From: Marinomonas posidonica_A
Lineage (GTDB): Bacteria > Pseudomonadota > Gammaproteobacteria > Pseudomonadales > Marinomonadaceae
Length of the DNA stretch: 64,000 bases
Direction of reading: 5' to 3'
Assembly (NCBI RefSeq): GCF_043643765.1
Contig: NZ_JBHZSP010000004.1
Span: 124,001-188,000, forward strand
Below the pieces are notes generated by a model. That model did no database searches and had not been told where the DNA came from. It was given only the letters and a program-made list of their open reading frames with translations. This document shows positions 35,607-44,385 of this stretch, in pieces. Positions within the stretch are counted from its first letter, which is position 1. Every line of letters begins with the position of its first letter. Position numbers and translations under genes: made by a program.

Positions 35607-35638
35607 TATTTTCCTCGTAAACTCAAAGTCTTAGACCA

Positions 35639-37186
35639 TTAGGTGGTCAGAATTCGCATCAATTGTTTGTAATCTTCACGGATATCCGAATCCGTATCTT
35701 GCAACTCTTTAATCTTCCGAATCGCATGCAACGCCGTGGTATGATCTCGACCTCCAAAGGCGTCGCCAATTTCTGGCAAGCTGTGATTCGTTAATTCTTT
35801 CGCAAGAGACATGGCCACTTGTCGTGGACGTGCCACAGATCGACTACGGCGTTTCGATAATAAATCACTGATTTTGATTTTATAATATTCTGCTACGATG
35901 CGCTGAATATTATCAATGTTCACTAGCTTATCTTGCAAGGCCAAAAGATCTTTTAATGACTCGCGAACAAAATCCGGTGTGATGGCTCGACCAGTAAAGT
36001 GTGAATTGGCAATAACACGCTTCAACGCACCTTCTAATTCTCGAACATTAGAACGAATCTTCTGCGCAATAAAGAAGGCCGAATCATACGAAAGCTTAAT
36101 ACCGCTTTCATCCGCTTTGCGCATTAAGATCGCCACACGAGTTTCCAACTCCGGAGGTTCGATGGCGACCGTAAGACCCCAACCAAATCGCGACTTCAAA
36201 CGATCTTCTAACCCTTGGATTTCTTTCGGGTAGCGATCACAAGTCAGGATCATTTGTTGACCGCCTTCTAATAAGGCATTGAAAGTATGGAAGAATTCTT
36301 CTTGGGTACGATCTTTTCCGGCAAAAAACTGAATATCATCGATCAATAACGCATCCACAGAGCGGTAATAACGTTTGAAGTCATTAATGGCGTTAAGCTG
36401 TAGTGCTTTAACCATGTCCGCCACAAAACGCTCAGAATGAAGATAAACTACTTTGGCGTTAGGGTTATGGCGCATTAATTCCGTTCCCACGGCTTGCATT
36501 AAGTGGGTTTTACCTAAGCCAACACCGCCGTAGATAAAAAGTGGGTTATACGCACCACCTGGATTCTCCGCTACCTGTAATGCAGCTGCATGAGCTAACT
36601 GGTTAGATTTACCCTCGACAAAGTTATCAAAGGTAAAAGAATTGTTGAGGTTCGCGCCATGGTTAATACCACCTTCAACTTGCACCTTGCGCTTTGGCGG
36701 TGTGAGGGGCAATTGACCTTGTTCGTATGGTTCTGGATCACCCTTTAAGCCAGCGGTTGATAAGGTTAAAGGCGCTTCAAATTCCAAATCCGCATGGGGA
36801 GCGTCTTCGTCATCCATTAATCCAAAACCCGGACGATAACCCGATTCAGATACGGTTTTCGTATTTAACGAATTCACTGGCGGATTCTGATGCACTGGTG
36901 GCGGTGGAGGAGGAGTTGGGGACGCCGTTGCAAAACCTGGTGATTTTACTACCAAGCTTAACGCTGGTGCAGGATCATCTCCGGCAAATTCAGACAATAA
37001 CTCTTTAATACGAGTTTGATACTTGTTACTCACCCAATCCAACACAAATCGATTGGGCGCACTTAAGCACAGCTCACCACCGGTCAGCATTTCGGCTTCA
37101 AGTGGACGAATCCAAGTGTTGAACTGAGATGTGGAAAACTCACTCTGCAAGCGTTGCAGACACAGATTCCAATGCTCCAAAGACAC
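35639..37186 (-). CDS. dnaA: Chromosomal replication initiator DnaA
   Basis: A 515-residue initiator. Domain I (1-80), a proline-rich linker (about 90-170, with a run of six prolines), AAA+ domain III with Walker A GGVGLGKTH at 220-228 and Walker B LLIDDIQFF, and domain IV with the DNA-binding signature RDHTTALHA are all present. I set the start at the GTG at 37186 because the family begins VSLEHWNLCLQRLQ and GGGAG lies 10 nt upstream; an extension to 37285 would run across a DnaA box. The linker is longer than in E. coli. Confidence 0.97.
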   Translation of the reverse strand: MSLEHWNLCLQRLQSEFSTSQFNTWIRPLEAEMLTGGELCLSAPNRFVLDWVSNKYQTRIKELLSEFAGDDPAPALSLVVKSPGFATASPTPPPPPPVHQNPPVNSLNTKTVSESGYRPGFGLMDDEDAPHADLEFEAPLTLSTAGLKGDPEPYEQGQLPLTPPKRKVQVEGGINHGANLNNSFTFDNFVEGKSNQLAHAAALQVAENPGGAYNPLFIYGGVGLGKTHLMQAVGTELMRHNPNAKVVYLHSERFVADMVKALQLNAINDFKRYYRSVDALLIDDIQFFAGKDRTQEEFFHTFNALLEGGQQMILTCDRYPKEIQGLEDRLKSRFGWGLTVAIEPPELETRVAILMRKADESGIKLSYDSAFFIAQKIRSNVRELEGALKRVIANSHFTGRAITPDFVRESLKDLLALQDKLVNIDNIQRIVAEYYKIKISDLLSKRRSRSVARPRQVAMSLAKELTNHSLPEIGDAFGGRDHTTALHAIRKIKELQDTDSDIREDYKQLMRILTT

Positions 37187-37698
37187 TGTAAACGTACTCC
37201 CTGGTTGAGTGACAGACAAGAAGCGGATTTTACCTTGGATAACTTGAGTTATCCACACATTAAATAAAAAAATCCTCTCCGCCAAATAAACGGATATTTG
37301 TTAATAACAGTAAGAGTTATGCACAGCAGTAGATAAAAGATAGACAATGTGTATAAAACAACTAGTTATACACATAAAAATAAGACTTTGTTTTGCTTTT
37401 TTTCACAGCGCTGATAAATTTTAATGCAATGTTTTATAAACAAATTTTTATTAAAAAACCGTTTCCTGTGCATATTTTTCCATTTTTAAAAAAATCTTAT
37501 CCACTTTCTTTGTATTAAGCTGTGTATAACCACTTTAATGCTTTTGTGGTTAAATTTTTACCAATAAAAAGTCAGCAAAGCATTGAACTTACTATAGAAA
37601 GGCTCTAAAATCCGCGCCCTGATTTGACAATCAAATGCTGAGGCTTGGCGATCGCTAACCCTCAAAACTGAAACACTGCTTCAGTGAGAGAAACTAAA
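37187..37698. other. Candidate oriC: dnaA-rpmH intergenic region
   Basis: A 512-bp AT-rich region between divergent dnaA and rpmH holds a cluster of DnaA boxes: TTATCCACA at 37249-37257 (perfect), TTATGCACA at 37317-37325, TTATACACA at 37348-37356 (minus), 37366-37374 and 37521-37529 (minus), and one-mismatch forms at 37467, 37497 and 37545. The stretch at 37375-37500 is very AT-rich and could be the unwinding element. The same position holds the origin in Pseudomonas. The rpmH promoter is at the right end. Confidence 0.8.
37583..37611 (+). promoter_or_regulatory. Sigma70-type promoter of rpmH
   Basis: TTGAAC (37583-37588) and TAAAAT (37606-37611) are spaced by 17 nt, about 88 nt upstream of the rpmH start, at the edge of the DnaA-box region. 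Confidence 0.65.
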
Positions 37699-37833
37699 AT
37701 GAAAAGAACTTTTCAACCTAGCGTATTGAAACGCAAACGTAACCACGGTTTCCGTGCTCGCATGGCAACTAAAGGCGGACGTCAAGTTATCGCTCGTCGT
37801 CGTGCTCGCGGCCGTAAGGCTCTAAGCGCATAA
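37699..37833 (+). CDS. rpmH: 50S ribosomal protein L34
   Basis: A 44-residue highly basic protein, starting MKRTFQPSVLKRKRNHGFRA and ending in RGRKALSA, matching L34 along its length. It is a component of the large ribosomal subunit. It is followed 8 nt later by rnpA, the standard pair. GAGAG precedes the ATG. Confidence 0.98.
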   Translation: MKRTFQPSVLKRKRNHGFRARMATKGGRQVIARRRARGRKALSA

Positions 37834-37841
37834 ACACGCTG

Positions 37842-38240
37842 ATGACCGATTATTGTTTTCCCCGGCAAGTCAGGCTACTGAATGCCGGGGATTATCAATC
37901 CGTTTTTAACGACACTTCTGCAAAAGTCTTTGCTGGCGAATTCCTTTTATTGGCATATAAACGTAACGATGACCAAACTCGGTTAGGTCTCATTGTGTCT
38001 AAAAAAACCGATAAAACCGCCGTAGGTCGAAACCGTATCAAACGCTTGGTACGCGAGTCTTTTCGTCATCACAAATTGACGACGACAGGACTAGACATTG
38101 TCTTCTTAGCACGCAATGGCATTAAAGACATTGACAATAAATCGTTAAGACCAAGACTGGATAAGGCTTGGTCACAATTGGCCAAAAAAGCAAAAAACCC
38201 TTCCCAAATGAAAAAACGCTCGCATTCTAAGCAGAAATAG
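37842..38240 (+). CDS. rnpA: Ribonuclease P protein component
   Basis: A 132-residue basic protein that supports the catalytic RNA of RNase P in tRNA 5' processing. The RNR signature lies at about residues 67-78 (GRNRIKRLVRES). It is cotranscribed with rpmH. The C-terminus is lysine-rich. No yidD gene follows it, unlike in many relatives. Confidence 0.96.
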   Translation: MTDYCFPRQVRLLNAGDYQSVFNDTSAKVFAGEFLLLAYKRNDDQTRLGLIVSKKTDKTAVGRNRIKRLVRESFRHHKLTTTGLDIVFLARNGIKDIDNKSLRPRLDKAWSQLAKKAKNPSQMKKRSHSKQK

Positions 38241-38336
38241 GCTGAAAAAACTGCCAAAGGCTGGTTTAATAGCGCGTGATTTTTCTAAAGGTTCACTGAA
38301 CCTACTTTGTCTAACCAAACAAATTAGTTGAATACC

Positions 38337-39992
38337 ATGGATTTCAGACGTTACTTTTTATGGGGCGCGCTTTTTATCAGTGGCTACCTACTGTTTTTAC
38401 AGTGGAACCAAGATTACGGTCAACAAACGACCCAAAGTGTGGCTCAAAGCACCCAATCTCAAAATGAGACAAACCCTCAATTAAATGATGATTTGCCTCT
38501 AGCAACTCAAAACGATGCGCAAGCCAGCAGCGAAATTCCTCAAAGCGTCAGCAGCATCGCCCCAGGAAAGTTGATTGAAGTCACCACAGATACATTACGT
38601 GTGGCCATCAACCCAGTTGGCGGTGACTTAGTGGAAGCCGCTTTATTGGAATACAAAAAAGAATTAGGGCAACCTGATCCGTTTGTTATCCTGGAAGATG
38701 GTTCAGACAGAACCTATGTCACACAAAGTGGTTTAATCGGACGAAATGGTCCTGATGCCTCGACAGAAGGCCGTCCAGTATACCAGTCAGAACAAACCGC
38801 CTATCAATTAGCTGACGGAAAAGATTCTCTGGATGTAAACCTGTATTACACCGATGCAAACGGTGTTAAATACACAAAAACCTTCCGCTTCATGAAGGGG
38901 ACTTACCGTATTCGTCAGCTTATTACTGTCGATAACACGTCAGCGAACACTTGGCGCGGTAATTTGTTTGCCCAGATTAAGCGTGATAACTCTCCGGACC
39001 CAAGTAAAGCGACGAGTATGGGTCTTCAGCCATACCTTGGTGGTGCGATTTCTGACGAAGAAACTAAGTACAACAAAATTTCTTTCTCTGACATGGAAGA
39101 AGAGCCTGTAAAAGTCACCACCACACAGGGTTGGGTTGCCGTACTGCAGCATTATTTTGTGTCGGCTTGGGTACCTGAACAGGGTCAAAAAGTCACACTA
39201 CAAGCACGTACTAACAATGGTTATAACATCATTGGTTTTACGGGCTCAGCAGTGGAAATTCCAGCGGGCAAACAAGGCACAATGAGTTCGACTTTCTATG
39301 TTGGTCCTAAATTACAGGGTCAACTTGAAGCAACCGCAGAAAACCTAGACTTAACCGTTGATTACGGTTGGTTATGGTGGCTTGCAAAACCGTTGTTTTG
39401 GCTACTGACCTTGATCCAATCTTTTGTGATCAACTGGGGTGTGGCCATTATCCTAGTGGTTGTTGTCGTAAAAGCCATCTTCTTCAAGCTGTCTGCGACC
39501 AGTTACCGTTCCATGGCAAAAATGCGTAAATTTGGTCCTGAAATTGCCAAATTGAAAGACAAATATGGCGATGATCGTCAGAAAATGTCGCAAGCCATGA
39601 TGGAATTGTACAAAAAAGAGAAGATTAACCCTCTCGGTGGCTGCTTGCCCATTCTAGTACAAATGCCGGTTTTCTTGGCCTTATACTGGGTATTGATGGA
39701 ATCAGTTGAATTGCGTCAAGCACCATTCATTCTTTGGATTAACGACTTGTCTGTTATGGACCCATACTTCATCCTGCCAATCTTAATGGGCATCAGTATG
39801 TTTGTTCAGCAATCATTGAATCCAACGCCACCAGACCCAATGCAGGCGCGTATTATGAAGATCATGCCAGTGGCATTCTCGATCTTCTTCCTATGGTTCC
39901 CTGCAGGTCTTGTATTGTATTGGGTTACCAACAACACCTTGTCAATTCTTCAACAGTACGTGATTACCAAACGGATTGAGAAAGAAAACTAG
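38337..39992 (+). CDS. yidC: Membrane protein insertase YidC
   Basis: A 551-residue inner-membrane insertase. The first TM segment is at 5-20, a large periplasmic beta-sandwich domain spans about 50-340, and five TM helices follow, with the conserved FFKLSATSYRSMAKMR and INPLGGCLPILVQMPVFLALY regions. The ATG at 38337 was chosen over an in-frame TTG at 38328. It inserts proteins alone or with Sec; F0 subunit c, encoded at 50.8 kb, is a known client. A terminator follows. Confidence 0.97.
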   Translation: MDFRRYFLWGALFISGYLLFLQWNQDYGQQTTQSVAQSTQSQNETNPQLNDDLPLATQNDAQASSEIPQSVSSIAPGKLIEVTTDTLRVAINPVGGDLVEAALLEYKKELGQPDPFVILEDGSDRTYVTQSGLIGRNGPDASTEGRPVYQSEQTAYQLADGKDSLDVNLYYTDANGVKYTKTFRFMKGTYRIRQLITVDNTSANTWRGNLFAQIKRDNSPDPSKATSMGLQPYLGGAISDEETKYNKISFSDMEEEPVKVTTTQGWVAVLQHYFVSAWVPEQGQKVTLQARTNNGYNIIGFTGSAVEIPAGKQGTMSSTFYVGPKLQGQLEATAENLDLTVDYGWLWWLAKPLFWLLTLIQSFVINWGVAIILVVVVVKAIFFKLSATSYRSMAKMRKFGPEIAKLKDKYGDDRQKMSQAMMELYKKEKINPLGGCLPILVQMPVFLALYWVLMESVELRQAPFILWINDLSVMDPYFILPILMGISMFVQQSLNPTPPDPMQARIMKIMPVAFSIFFLWFPAGLVLYWVTNNTLSILQQYVITKRIEKEN

Positions 39993-40014
39993 GACAAGAC
40001 CTGTTGAAAAACAT

Positions 40015-40043
40015 AAAAAGGCTTCCTACACGGAAGCCTTTTT
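40015..40043 (+). terminator. Terminator after yidC
   Basis: AAAAAGGCTTCC pairs with GGAAGCCTTTTT across a 5-nt loop and ends in Ts. Confidence 0.88.
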
Positions 40044-40111
40044 ACGTTTCACTTGCTATATTTCTTTTGCATAAACATTCAGCCAATTTTGACAAATAAC
40101 AGAGCCTAACT

Positions 40112-41491
40112 ATGACGGATTTTCATTACACCACTGACCAAGACACGATTGCCGCTCAAGCTACCGCGCCTGGCCGAGGAGGTGTTGGCATCATTCGTTT
40201 ATCTGGCCCTAACAGCCTTGCCATTGCCAAACGCATCATAGGCTTTGAGCCAAAACCACGTTATGCCCATTATGTACCTTTTAAACAAGCTGACGGCGAG
40301 CAACTGGACATGGGCTTAGCTATTTACTTTCCAGGGCCAAACTCCTTTACAGGAGAAGATGTATTTGAACTACAAGGTCATGGCGGCCCAGTCATTATGG
40401 ACATGTTACTTAGTCACTGTTTGCATCTTGGTGCTCGTTTGGCGCGTCCAGGAGAGTTCTCAGAACGTGCTTTCATGAACGATAAAATGGATTTAACCCA
40501 AGCGGAAGCCATTGCCGATTTGATCGACAGTACCTCTGAGCAAGCGGCAAAATGCGCGTTACGCTCCTTACAAGGTGCGTTTTCTAAGCGTGTTGATGAA
40601 TTAGTTGAAGCCTTAATTCATTTGCGAATTTACGTGGAAGCGGCCATTGATTTTCCCGAAGAAGAAATTGATTTTATCGGTGATGGCAAAGTCGCCAGTG
40701 AATTAAAAGGCATCCGAACAAAACTTGATGATGTCCTAAAAGAAGCCAACCAAGGCGCTTTAATTCGCGAAGGTATGAATGTGGTCATTGCAGGTCGACC
40801 CAATGCAGGTAAATCCAGTTTACTCAATGCGTTATCTGGTAAAGAATCCGCCATCGTCACCAATATTGAAGGGACTACGCGTGATGTGCTACGTGAACAC
40901 ATTCACCTTGATGGCATGCCATTGCACATTATTGATACGGCGGGGTTGCGTGATAGTCCAGATGAAGTGGAGCGTATCGGTATTCAACGTGCATGGGATG
41001 AAATCCAAAAAGCCGACCGTATTTTGATGATGGTAGACAGTCAATCCATCGACAGCAAAGACCCGAATGAAATTTGGCCAGAATTTATGGCCAAATTGGG
41101 TAACCAAAATGCCATTACTGTGATTCGTAATAAAGTGGATTTGACGACAGAGCAAATTGGTTTAGAAGAGCACCAAGGTGTGCCTGTGATCTCCTTATCG
41201 GCCAAGACGGGCGATGGGATTCAACACCTTACAGATCATTTAAAAACTGTGATGGGCTTTGACAGTACAACCGAAGGTGGTTTTATTGCTCGTCGTCGTC
41301 ACTTAGAAGCCTTAAATAAAGCCAACCGTTTCCTTGAAGCAGGTCATGAACAGTTACACGGTTATGGTGCAGGGGAGTTATTGGCCGAAGACTTAAAAGA
41401 AGCCCAACAAGCGTTAAGCGAAATCACTGGCGCGTTCACCAGTGATGATTTGCTAGGACGCATTTTTGGCTCTTTCTGTATCGGTAAATAG
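40112..41491 (+). CDS. mnmE: tRNA modification GTPase MnmE
   Basis: A 459-residue GTPase that, with MnmG, makes 5-carboxymethylaminomethyluridine at wobble position 34. The N-terminal formyl-THF-binding domain (1-120), the G domain with GRPNAGKSSL at about 226-235, TTRD switch and NKVD motifs, and the C-terminal FCIGK end with the conserved cysteine are all present. In this genome it is separated from mnmG by a three-gene cassette. It ends 2 nt from the convergent glycerate kinase. Confidence 0.97.
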   Translation: MTDFHYTTDQDTIAAQATAPGRGGVGIIRLSGPNSLAIAKRIIGFEPKPRYAHYVPFKQADGEQLDMGLAIYFPGPNSFTGEDVFELQGHGGPVIMDMLLSHCLHLGARLARPGEFSERAFMNDKMDLTQAEAIADLIDSTSEQAAKCALRSLQGAFSKRVDELVEALIHLRIYVEAAIDFPEEEIDFIGDGKVASELKGIRTKLDDVLKEANQGALIREGMNVVIAGRPNAGKSSLLNALSGKESAIVTNIEGTTRDVLREHIHLDGMPLHIIDTAGLRDSPDEVERIGIQRAWDEIQKADRILMMVDSQSIDSKDPNEIWPEFMAKLGNQNAITVIRNKVDLTTEQIGLEEHQGVPVISLSAKTGDGIQHLTDHLKTVMGFDSTTEGGFIARRRHLEALNKANRFLEAGHEQLHGYGAGELLAEDLKEAQQALSEITGAFTSDDLLGRIFGSFCIGK

Positions 41492-41493
41492 TA

Positions 41494-42648
41494 CTAGAAT
41501 GCCTTCCCTAATTGCAGACAAGCCGCCACATTACGCGCTGTGGCGGTGACATTCTGTTCGGCGTCTGCCAACACTTGATCCAACTCTGCTAAGCCGGGAA
41601 TAATCGGAAAAATGGCTGTCATTCCGTGAGCCAATATCGCCTCGGCATCTTCCCCAAAGCAACCCGCGATACCTATCACCGGCACATCTGCGGCTTTGGC
41701 TTGCAGTAACACTCCCATAGGCGTCTTACCAAACACCGTTTGTCCATCAATGCGACCTTCACCGGTAATCACTAAATCCGCGTCTTTTATTTTGTCAGCA
41801 AACCCAACGCAATCCATGACGATGTCGATGCCTGGTTTTAATTCCGCGTTCAACAAAGTTTTCATAGCAAAACCCATACCGCCAGCCGCCCCAACACCAG
41901 CAACAGTACGTTGATCAGCAAAACCGGATTTGACCATCACATCTGCAAAATGACCGAGGGCAGTATCCAATTTATTAATCATGTCTTGGCTAGCGCCTTT
42001 TTGTGGCCCAAAAATCGCTGATGCGCCATTTTCACCACACAAAGGATTGCTCACATCACAAGCCACTTCAATCTGACAGTGCACCAATTTAGGGTGACTT
42101 TGGCTGACATCCACTGTCTCAAGATCCATCAAGGCCAAACCACCAGCTCCTAAAGGTTTACCTGCAGCATCCAAAAAATGCATACCCAAGGCTTGTGCCA
42201 TGCCTAAACCTGCATCGTTAGTTGCACTGCCGCCCAAGCCTAGAATAATGTGCTTGATACCACGGTCTAAAGCATCTTTGATCAGTTCACCAGTACCATA
42301 GCTTGTGGTGATGTAAGGATCTCGTTGAGATCGAGGCACCAAATGCAATCCAGACGCAGACGCCATTTCAATTACAGCCGTTGCCACTGATTGCTCATCA
42401 GACCTTCCTAAAATGCCATAATGTGCTTCGATTTTTTTGCCTAGAGGTCCCGTCACTTCGAGAAAAACCATTTCTCCTTGTGTCGCATCCACCATAGATT
42501 GCACGGTTCCTTCACCGCCATCCGCCATAGGTAATTTGATGTATTCAGCATGGGGGAAAGTTTGTCGAAAACCCATTTCAATGGCAGTGGCAACCTGCAT
42601 TGCCGTGAGACTTTCTTTGAAGGAATCCGGTGCAATTATGACTTTCAT
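41494..42648 (-). CDS. garK: Glycerate 2-kinase (GarK/GlxK family)
   Basis: A 384-residue glycerate kinase of the bacterial GarK/GlxK type, forming 2-phosphoglycerate from D-glycerate. The start MKVIIAPDSFKESLTA, MADGGEGT, LGLGGSATNDAGLGMAQALG and DLVITGEGRIDGQ are diagnostic. It lies 31 nt after acuI on the same strand, so the two look like an operon controlled by the upstream TetR. A hairpin in its 3' end (41523-41546) faces mnmE. The metabolic link to AcuI is not obvious. Confidence 0.93.
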   Translation of the reverse strand: MKVIIAPDSFKESLTAMQVATAIEMGFRQTFPHAEYIKLPMADGGEGTVQSMVDATQGEMVFLEVTGPLGKKIEAHYGILGRSDEQSVATAVIEMASASGLHLVPRSQRDPYITTSYGTGELIKDALDRGIKHIILGLGGSATNDAGLGMAQALGMHFLDAAGKPLGAGGLALMDLETVDVSQSHPKLVHCQIEVACDVSNPLCGENGASAIFGPQKGASQDMINKLDTALGHFADVMVKSGFADQRTVAGVGAAGGMGFAMKTLLNAELKPGIDIVMDCVGFADKIKDADLVITGEGRIDGQTVFGKTPMGVLLQAKAADVPVIGIAGCFGEDAEAILAHGMTAIFPIIPGLAELDQVLADAEQNVTATARNVAACLQLGKAF

Positions 42649-42679
42649 AGGTATCCTTATTAATTAGCAAGATGACTCA

Positions 42680-43669
42680 TCAGTCTTCGGTCAGATTCAC
42701 CAACACGCGACCACGTACTTTTCCATCAAGCAATTTATAGGCCGTTTCGATGGCTTGGTCTAACGGAATGTCTTCGCAAATCTCTTGGTAATCACTGTCT
42801 TCTAATAATTCACTCAAACCTTGCCAAGCTTCTAAACGATCCGCAATAGGGCGCATGACACTGTCGATGCCTATCAAACGCACACCACGAAGAATAAAAG
42901 GCGCGACTGACGCTGGAAAGTCCATACCTTGAGCCAAACCGCAGGCGGTCACAACACCACCATATTGGGTAGAAGCACAAGCATTCGCTAAAGTATGACT
43001 ACCAACACAGTCCACCACACCTGCCCAACGTTCTTTTTGTAAAGGTTTGCCGCTCTCTGACAAACTGGCTCGATCAATAATGTCCGCTGCGCCTAACGAT
43101 TTTAAATAGGTTTCTTGACTCATTCGTCCAGTAGAAGCCACCACTCGGTAACCAAGGCGACTTAATAAACGAATTGCAAAGCTTCCCACGCCACCGTTAG
43201 CCCCTGTCACTAAAATATCACCGAATTCAGGCAATACGCCCTGTTTTTGTAACGCAAGGACAGACAACATAGCAGTATAACCTGCGGTTCCTACCATCAT
43301 AGCTTGTTGAGGCGTCATATTTTTAGGTAATGGAATTAGCCATTCACTCCTTAGACGGGCTTTTTGAGATAAGCCTCCCCAGTGTGCTTCACCCACTCCA
43401 AAGCCATTCAGTAACACCAACTCTCCAGATTGAAAACCATCACTTTCAGAATCGATAACACGTCCGACTAGGTCAATACCGGGTACCATTGGGTAGCTTC
43501 GAGCAATGCGACCTTTTCCAGTAATGGCCAAAGCGTCTTTATAATTCAATGTACTGTAAAGCACATCCACTAACACATCGCCATTAGGCAGTTGATCTTC
43601 GCTTAAATTGGTTAATGTACATTGCTGCTGACCTGATTCAGTTTGCTCGATAAAAAGACTTTGAAACAT
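42680..43669 (-). CDS. acuI: Acrylyl-CoA reductase AcuI (YhdH family)
   Basis: A 329-residue medium-chain reductase without zinc ligands. The NADPH motif TGANGGVGSFAIRLL lies at about 154-168, preceded by MVGTAGYTAMLSVLAL. AcuI reduces toxic acryloyl-CoA to propionyl-CoA in DMSP and acrylate degradation; YhdH is the E. coli homologue. AGGAGT is placed 5 nt before the ATG, and a TAGAC-N5-GTCTA operator lies just upstream. A TetR regulator is encoded upstream on the same strand, as with acuR in other DMSP degraders. Confidence 0.93.
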   Translation of the reverse strand: MFQSLFIEQTESGQQQCTLTNLSEDQLPNGDVLVDVLYSTLNYKDALAITGKGRIARSYPMVPGIDLVGRVIDSESDGFQSGELVLLNGFGVGEAHWGGLSQKARLRSEWLIPLPKNMTPQQAMMVGTAGYTAMLSVLALQKQGVLPEFGDILVTGANGGVGSFAIRLLSRLGYRVVASTGRMSQETYLKSLGAADIIDRASLSESGKPLQKERWAGVVDCVGSHTLANACASTQYGGVVTACGLAQGMDFPASVAPFILRGVRLIGIDSVMRPIADRLEAWQGLSELLEDSDYQEICEDIPLDQAIETAYKLLDGKVRGRVLVNLTED

Positions 43670-43682
43670 GTATCACTCCTTT

Positions 43683-43697
43683 TAGACCGATCGTCTA
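43683..43697. promoter_or_regulatory. TetR-type operator upstream of acuI
   Basis: TAGACCGATCGTCTA has TAGAC/GTCTA arms with a 5-nt spacer, the same as the site upstream of the tetR gene. It lies 14 nt before the acuI start, overlapping the probable promoter or leader. Confidence 0.75.
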
Positions 43698-43707
43698 TTT
43701 AAATAGT

Positions 43708-43737
43708 TAAAAAAACCAGATGATGTCCATCTGGTTT
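43708..43737 (-). terminator. Terminator after the tetR (acuR-like) gene
   Basis: AAACCAGATG and CATCTGGTTT form a 10-bp stem with a 5-nt loop; on the minus strand it is followed by Ts. It separates tetR from acuI, which therefore needs its own promoter. Confidence 0.8.
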
Positions 43738-43746
43738 ACTCGCCAG

Positions 43747-44385
43747 TTACTCTGGCTTCAAGATATTTGCTAAATAAAAAGCCATGTAGCTTTCCAATGG
43801 CTGACATGACTTTAATAATCTTGCTCGATGCACTGCGCCTTCCCAACCTAACCAAAAAATTTGTGCCATTTGATTGGTATCGTTTGTAAAAGAGAATGCT
43901 CCTTCCGCTTGTCCTGCCAATAAATACTGCGCTAGTTTGTCTTGCCAGCTCTGATAACACGCTTGAATTTGTTGATTGAAAACTTCAGACAAGAGCACAG
44001 ACTCTTGTTCAAGGTTGCCCACTAAACAACCGCGTTTAAAGTCGTGCCGAACCATGCCTTCACAAGCATCTTTTGAAAACTCTACTAGCCGTTGCTGGTA
44101 GGGGATTTCTTCATTCAACAGAAAGTGATCAAGCTTACTCTCAAAATATTGTTGATAAGCCTTCAATACAGCTAAACCAAACGCTTCTTTATTGGAAAAA
44201 TAATGATAAAAAGACCCTTTTGGCACCCCTACGGATTTCAGAATCGGCTCAATGCTGCTAACCGTAAAGCCTTTCTCCGTCAGCATGGCCATGCCAGCCC
44301 GAAGTAGCGCTAATTTAGTATCTTCTGATACGGATGCTTCGCTCTTGGGTCGACCACGAGGTCGCCTCGTTTTCAGTTCAACCAT
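43747..44385 (-). CDS. acuR: TetR-family regulator, AcuR/NemR-like
   Basis: A 212-residue regulator. A basic N-terminal arm (RRPRGRPKSE) precedes the helix-turn-helix at about 25-70 (FTVSSIEPILKSVGVPKGSFYHYF). The ligand domain has the KRGCLVGNLEQE motif of the AcuR/NemR group, with a cysteine suited to sensing electrophiles. Operators TAGAC-N5-GTCTA lie upstream of both this gene and acuI, which supports autoregulation and control of acuI. The symbol is by context; NemR-like is the alternative. Confidence 0.83.
   Translation of the reverse strand: MVELKTRRPRGRPKSEASVSEDTKLALLRAGMAMLTEKGFTVSSIEPILKSVGVPKGSFYHYFSNKEAFGLAVLKAYQQYFESKLDHFLLNEEIPYQQRLVEFSKDACEGMVRHDFKRGCLVGNLEQESVLLSEVFNQQIQACYQSWQDKLAQYLLAGQAEGAFSFTNDTNQMAQIFWLGWEGAVHRARLLKSCQPLESYMAFYLANILKPE

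Noticed and set aside
37187..37285. N-terminal extension of dnaA
   Set aside because: The extension runs across a perfect DnaA box and lacks family similarity; the GTG at 37186 has a ribosome-binding site and gives the usual start.
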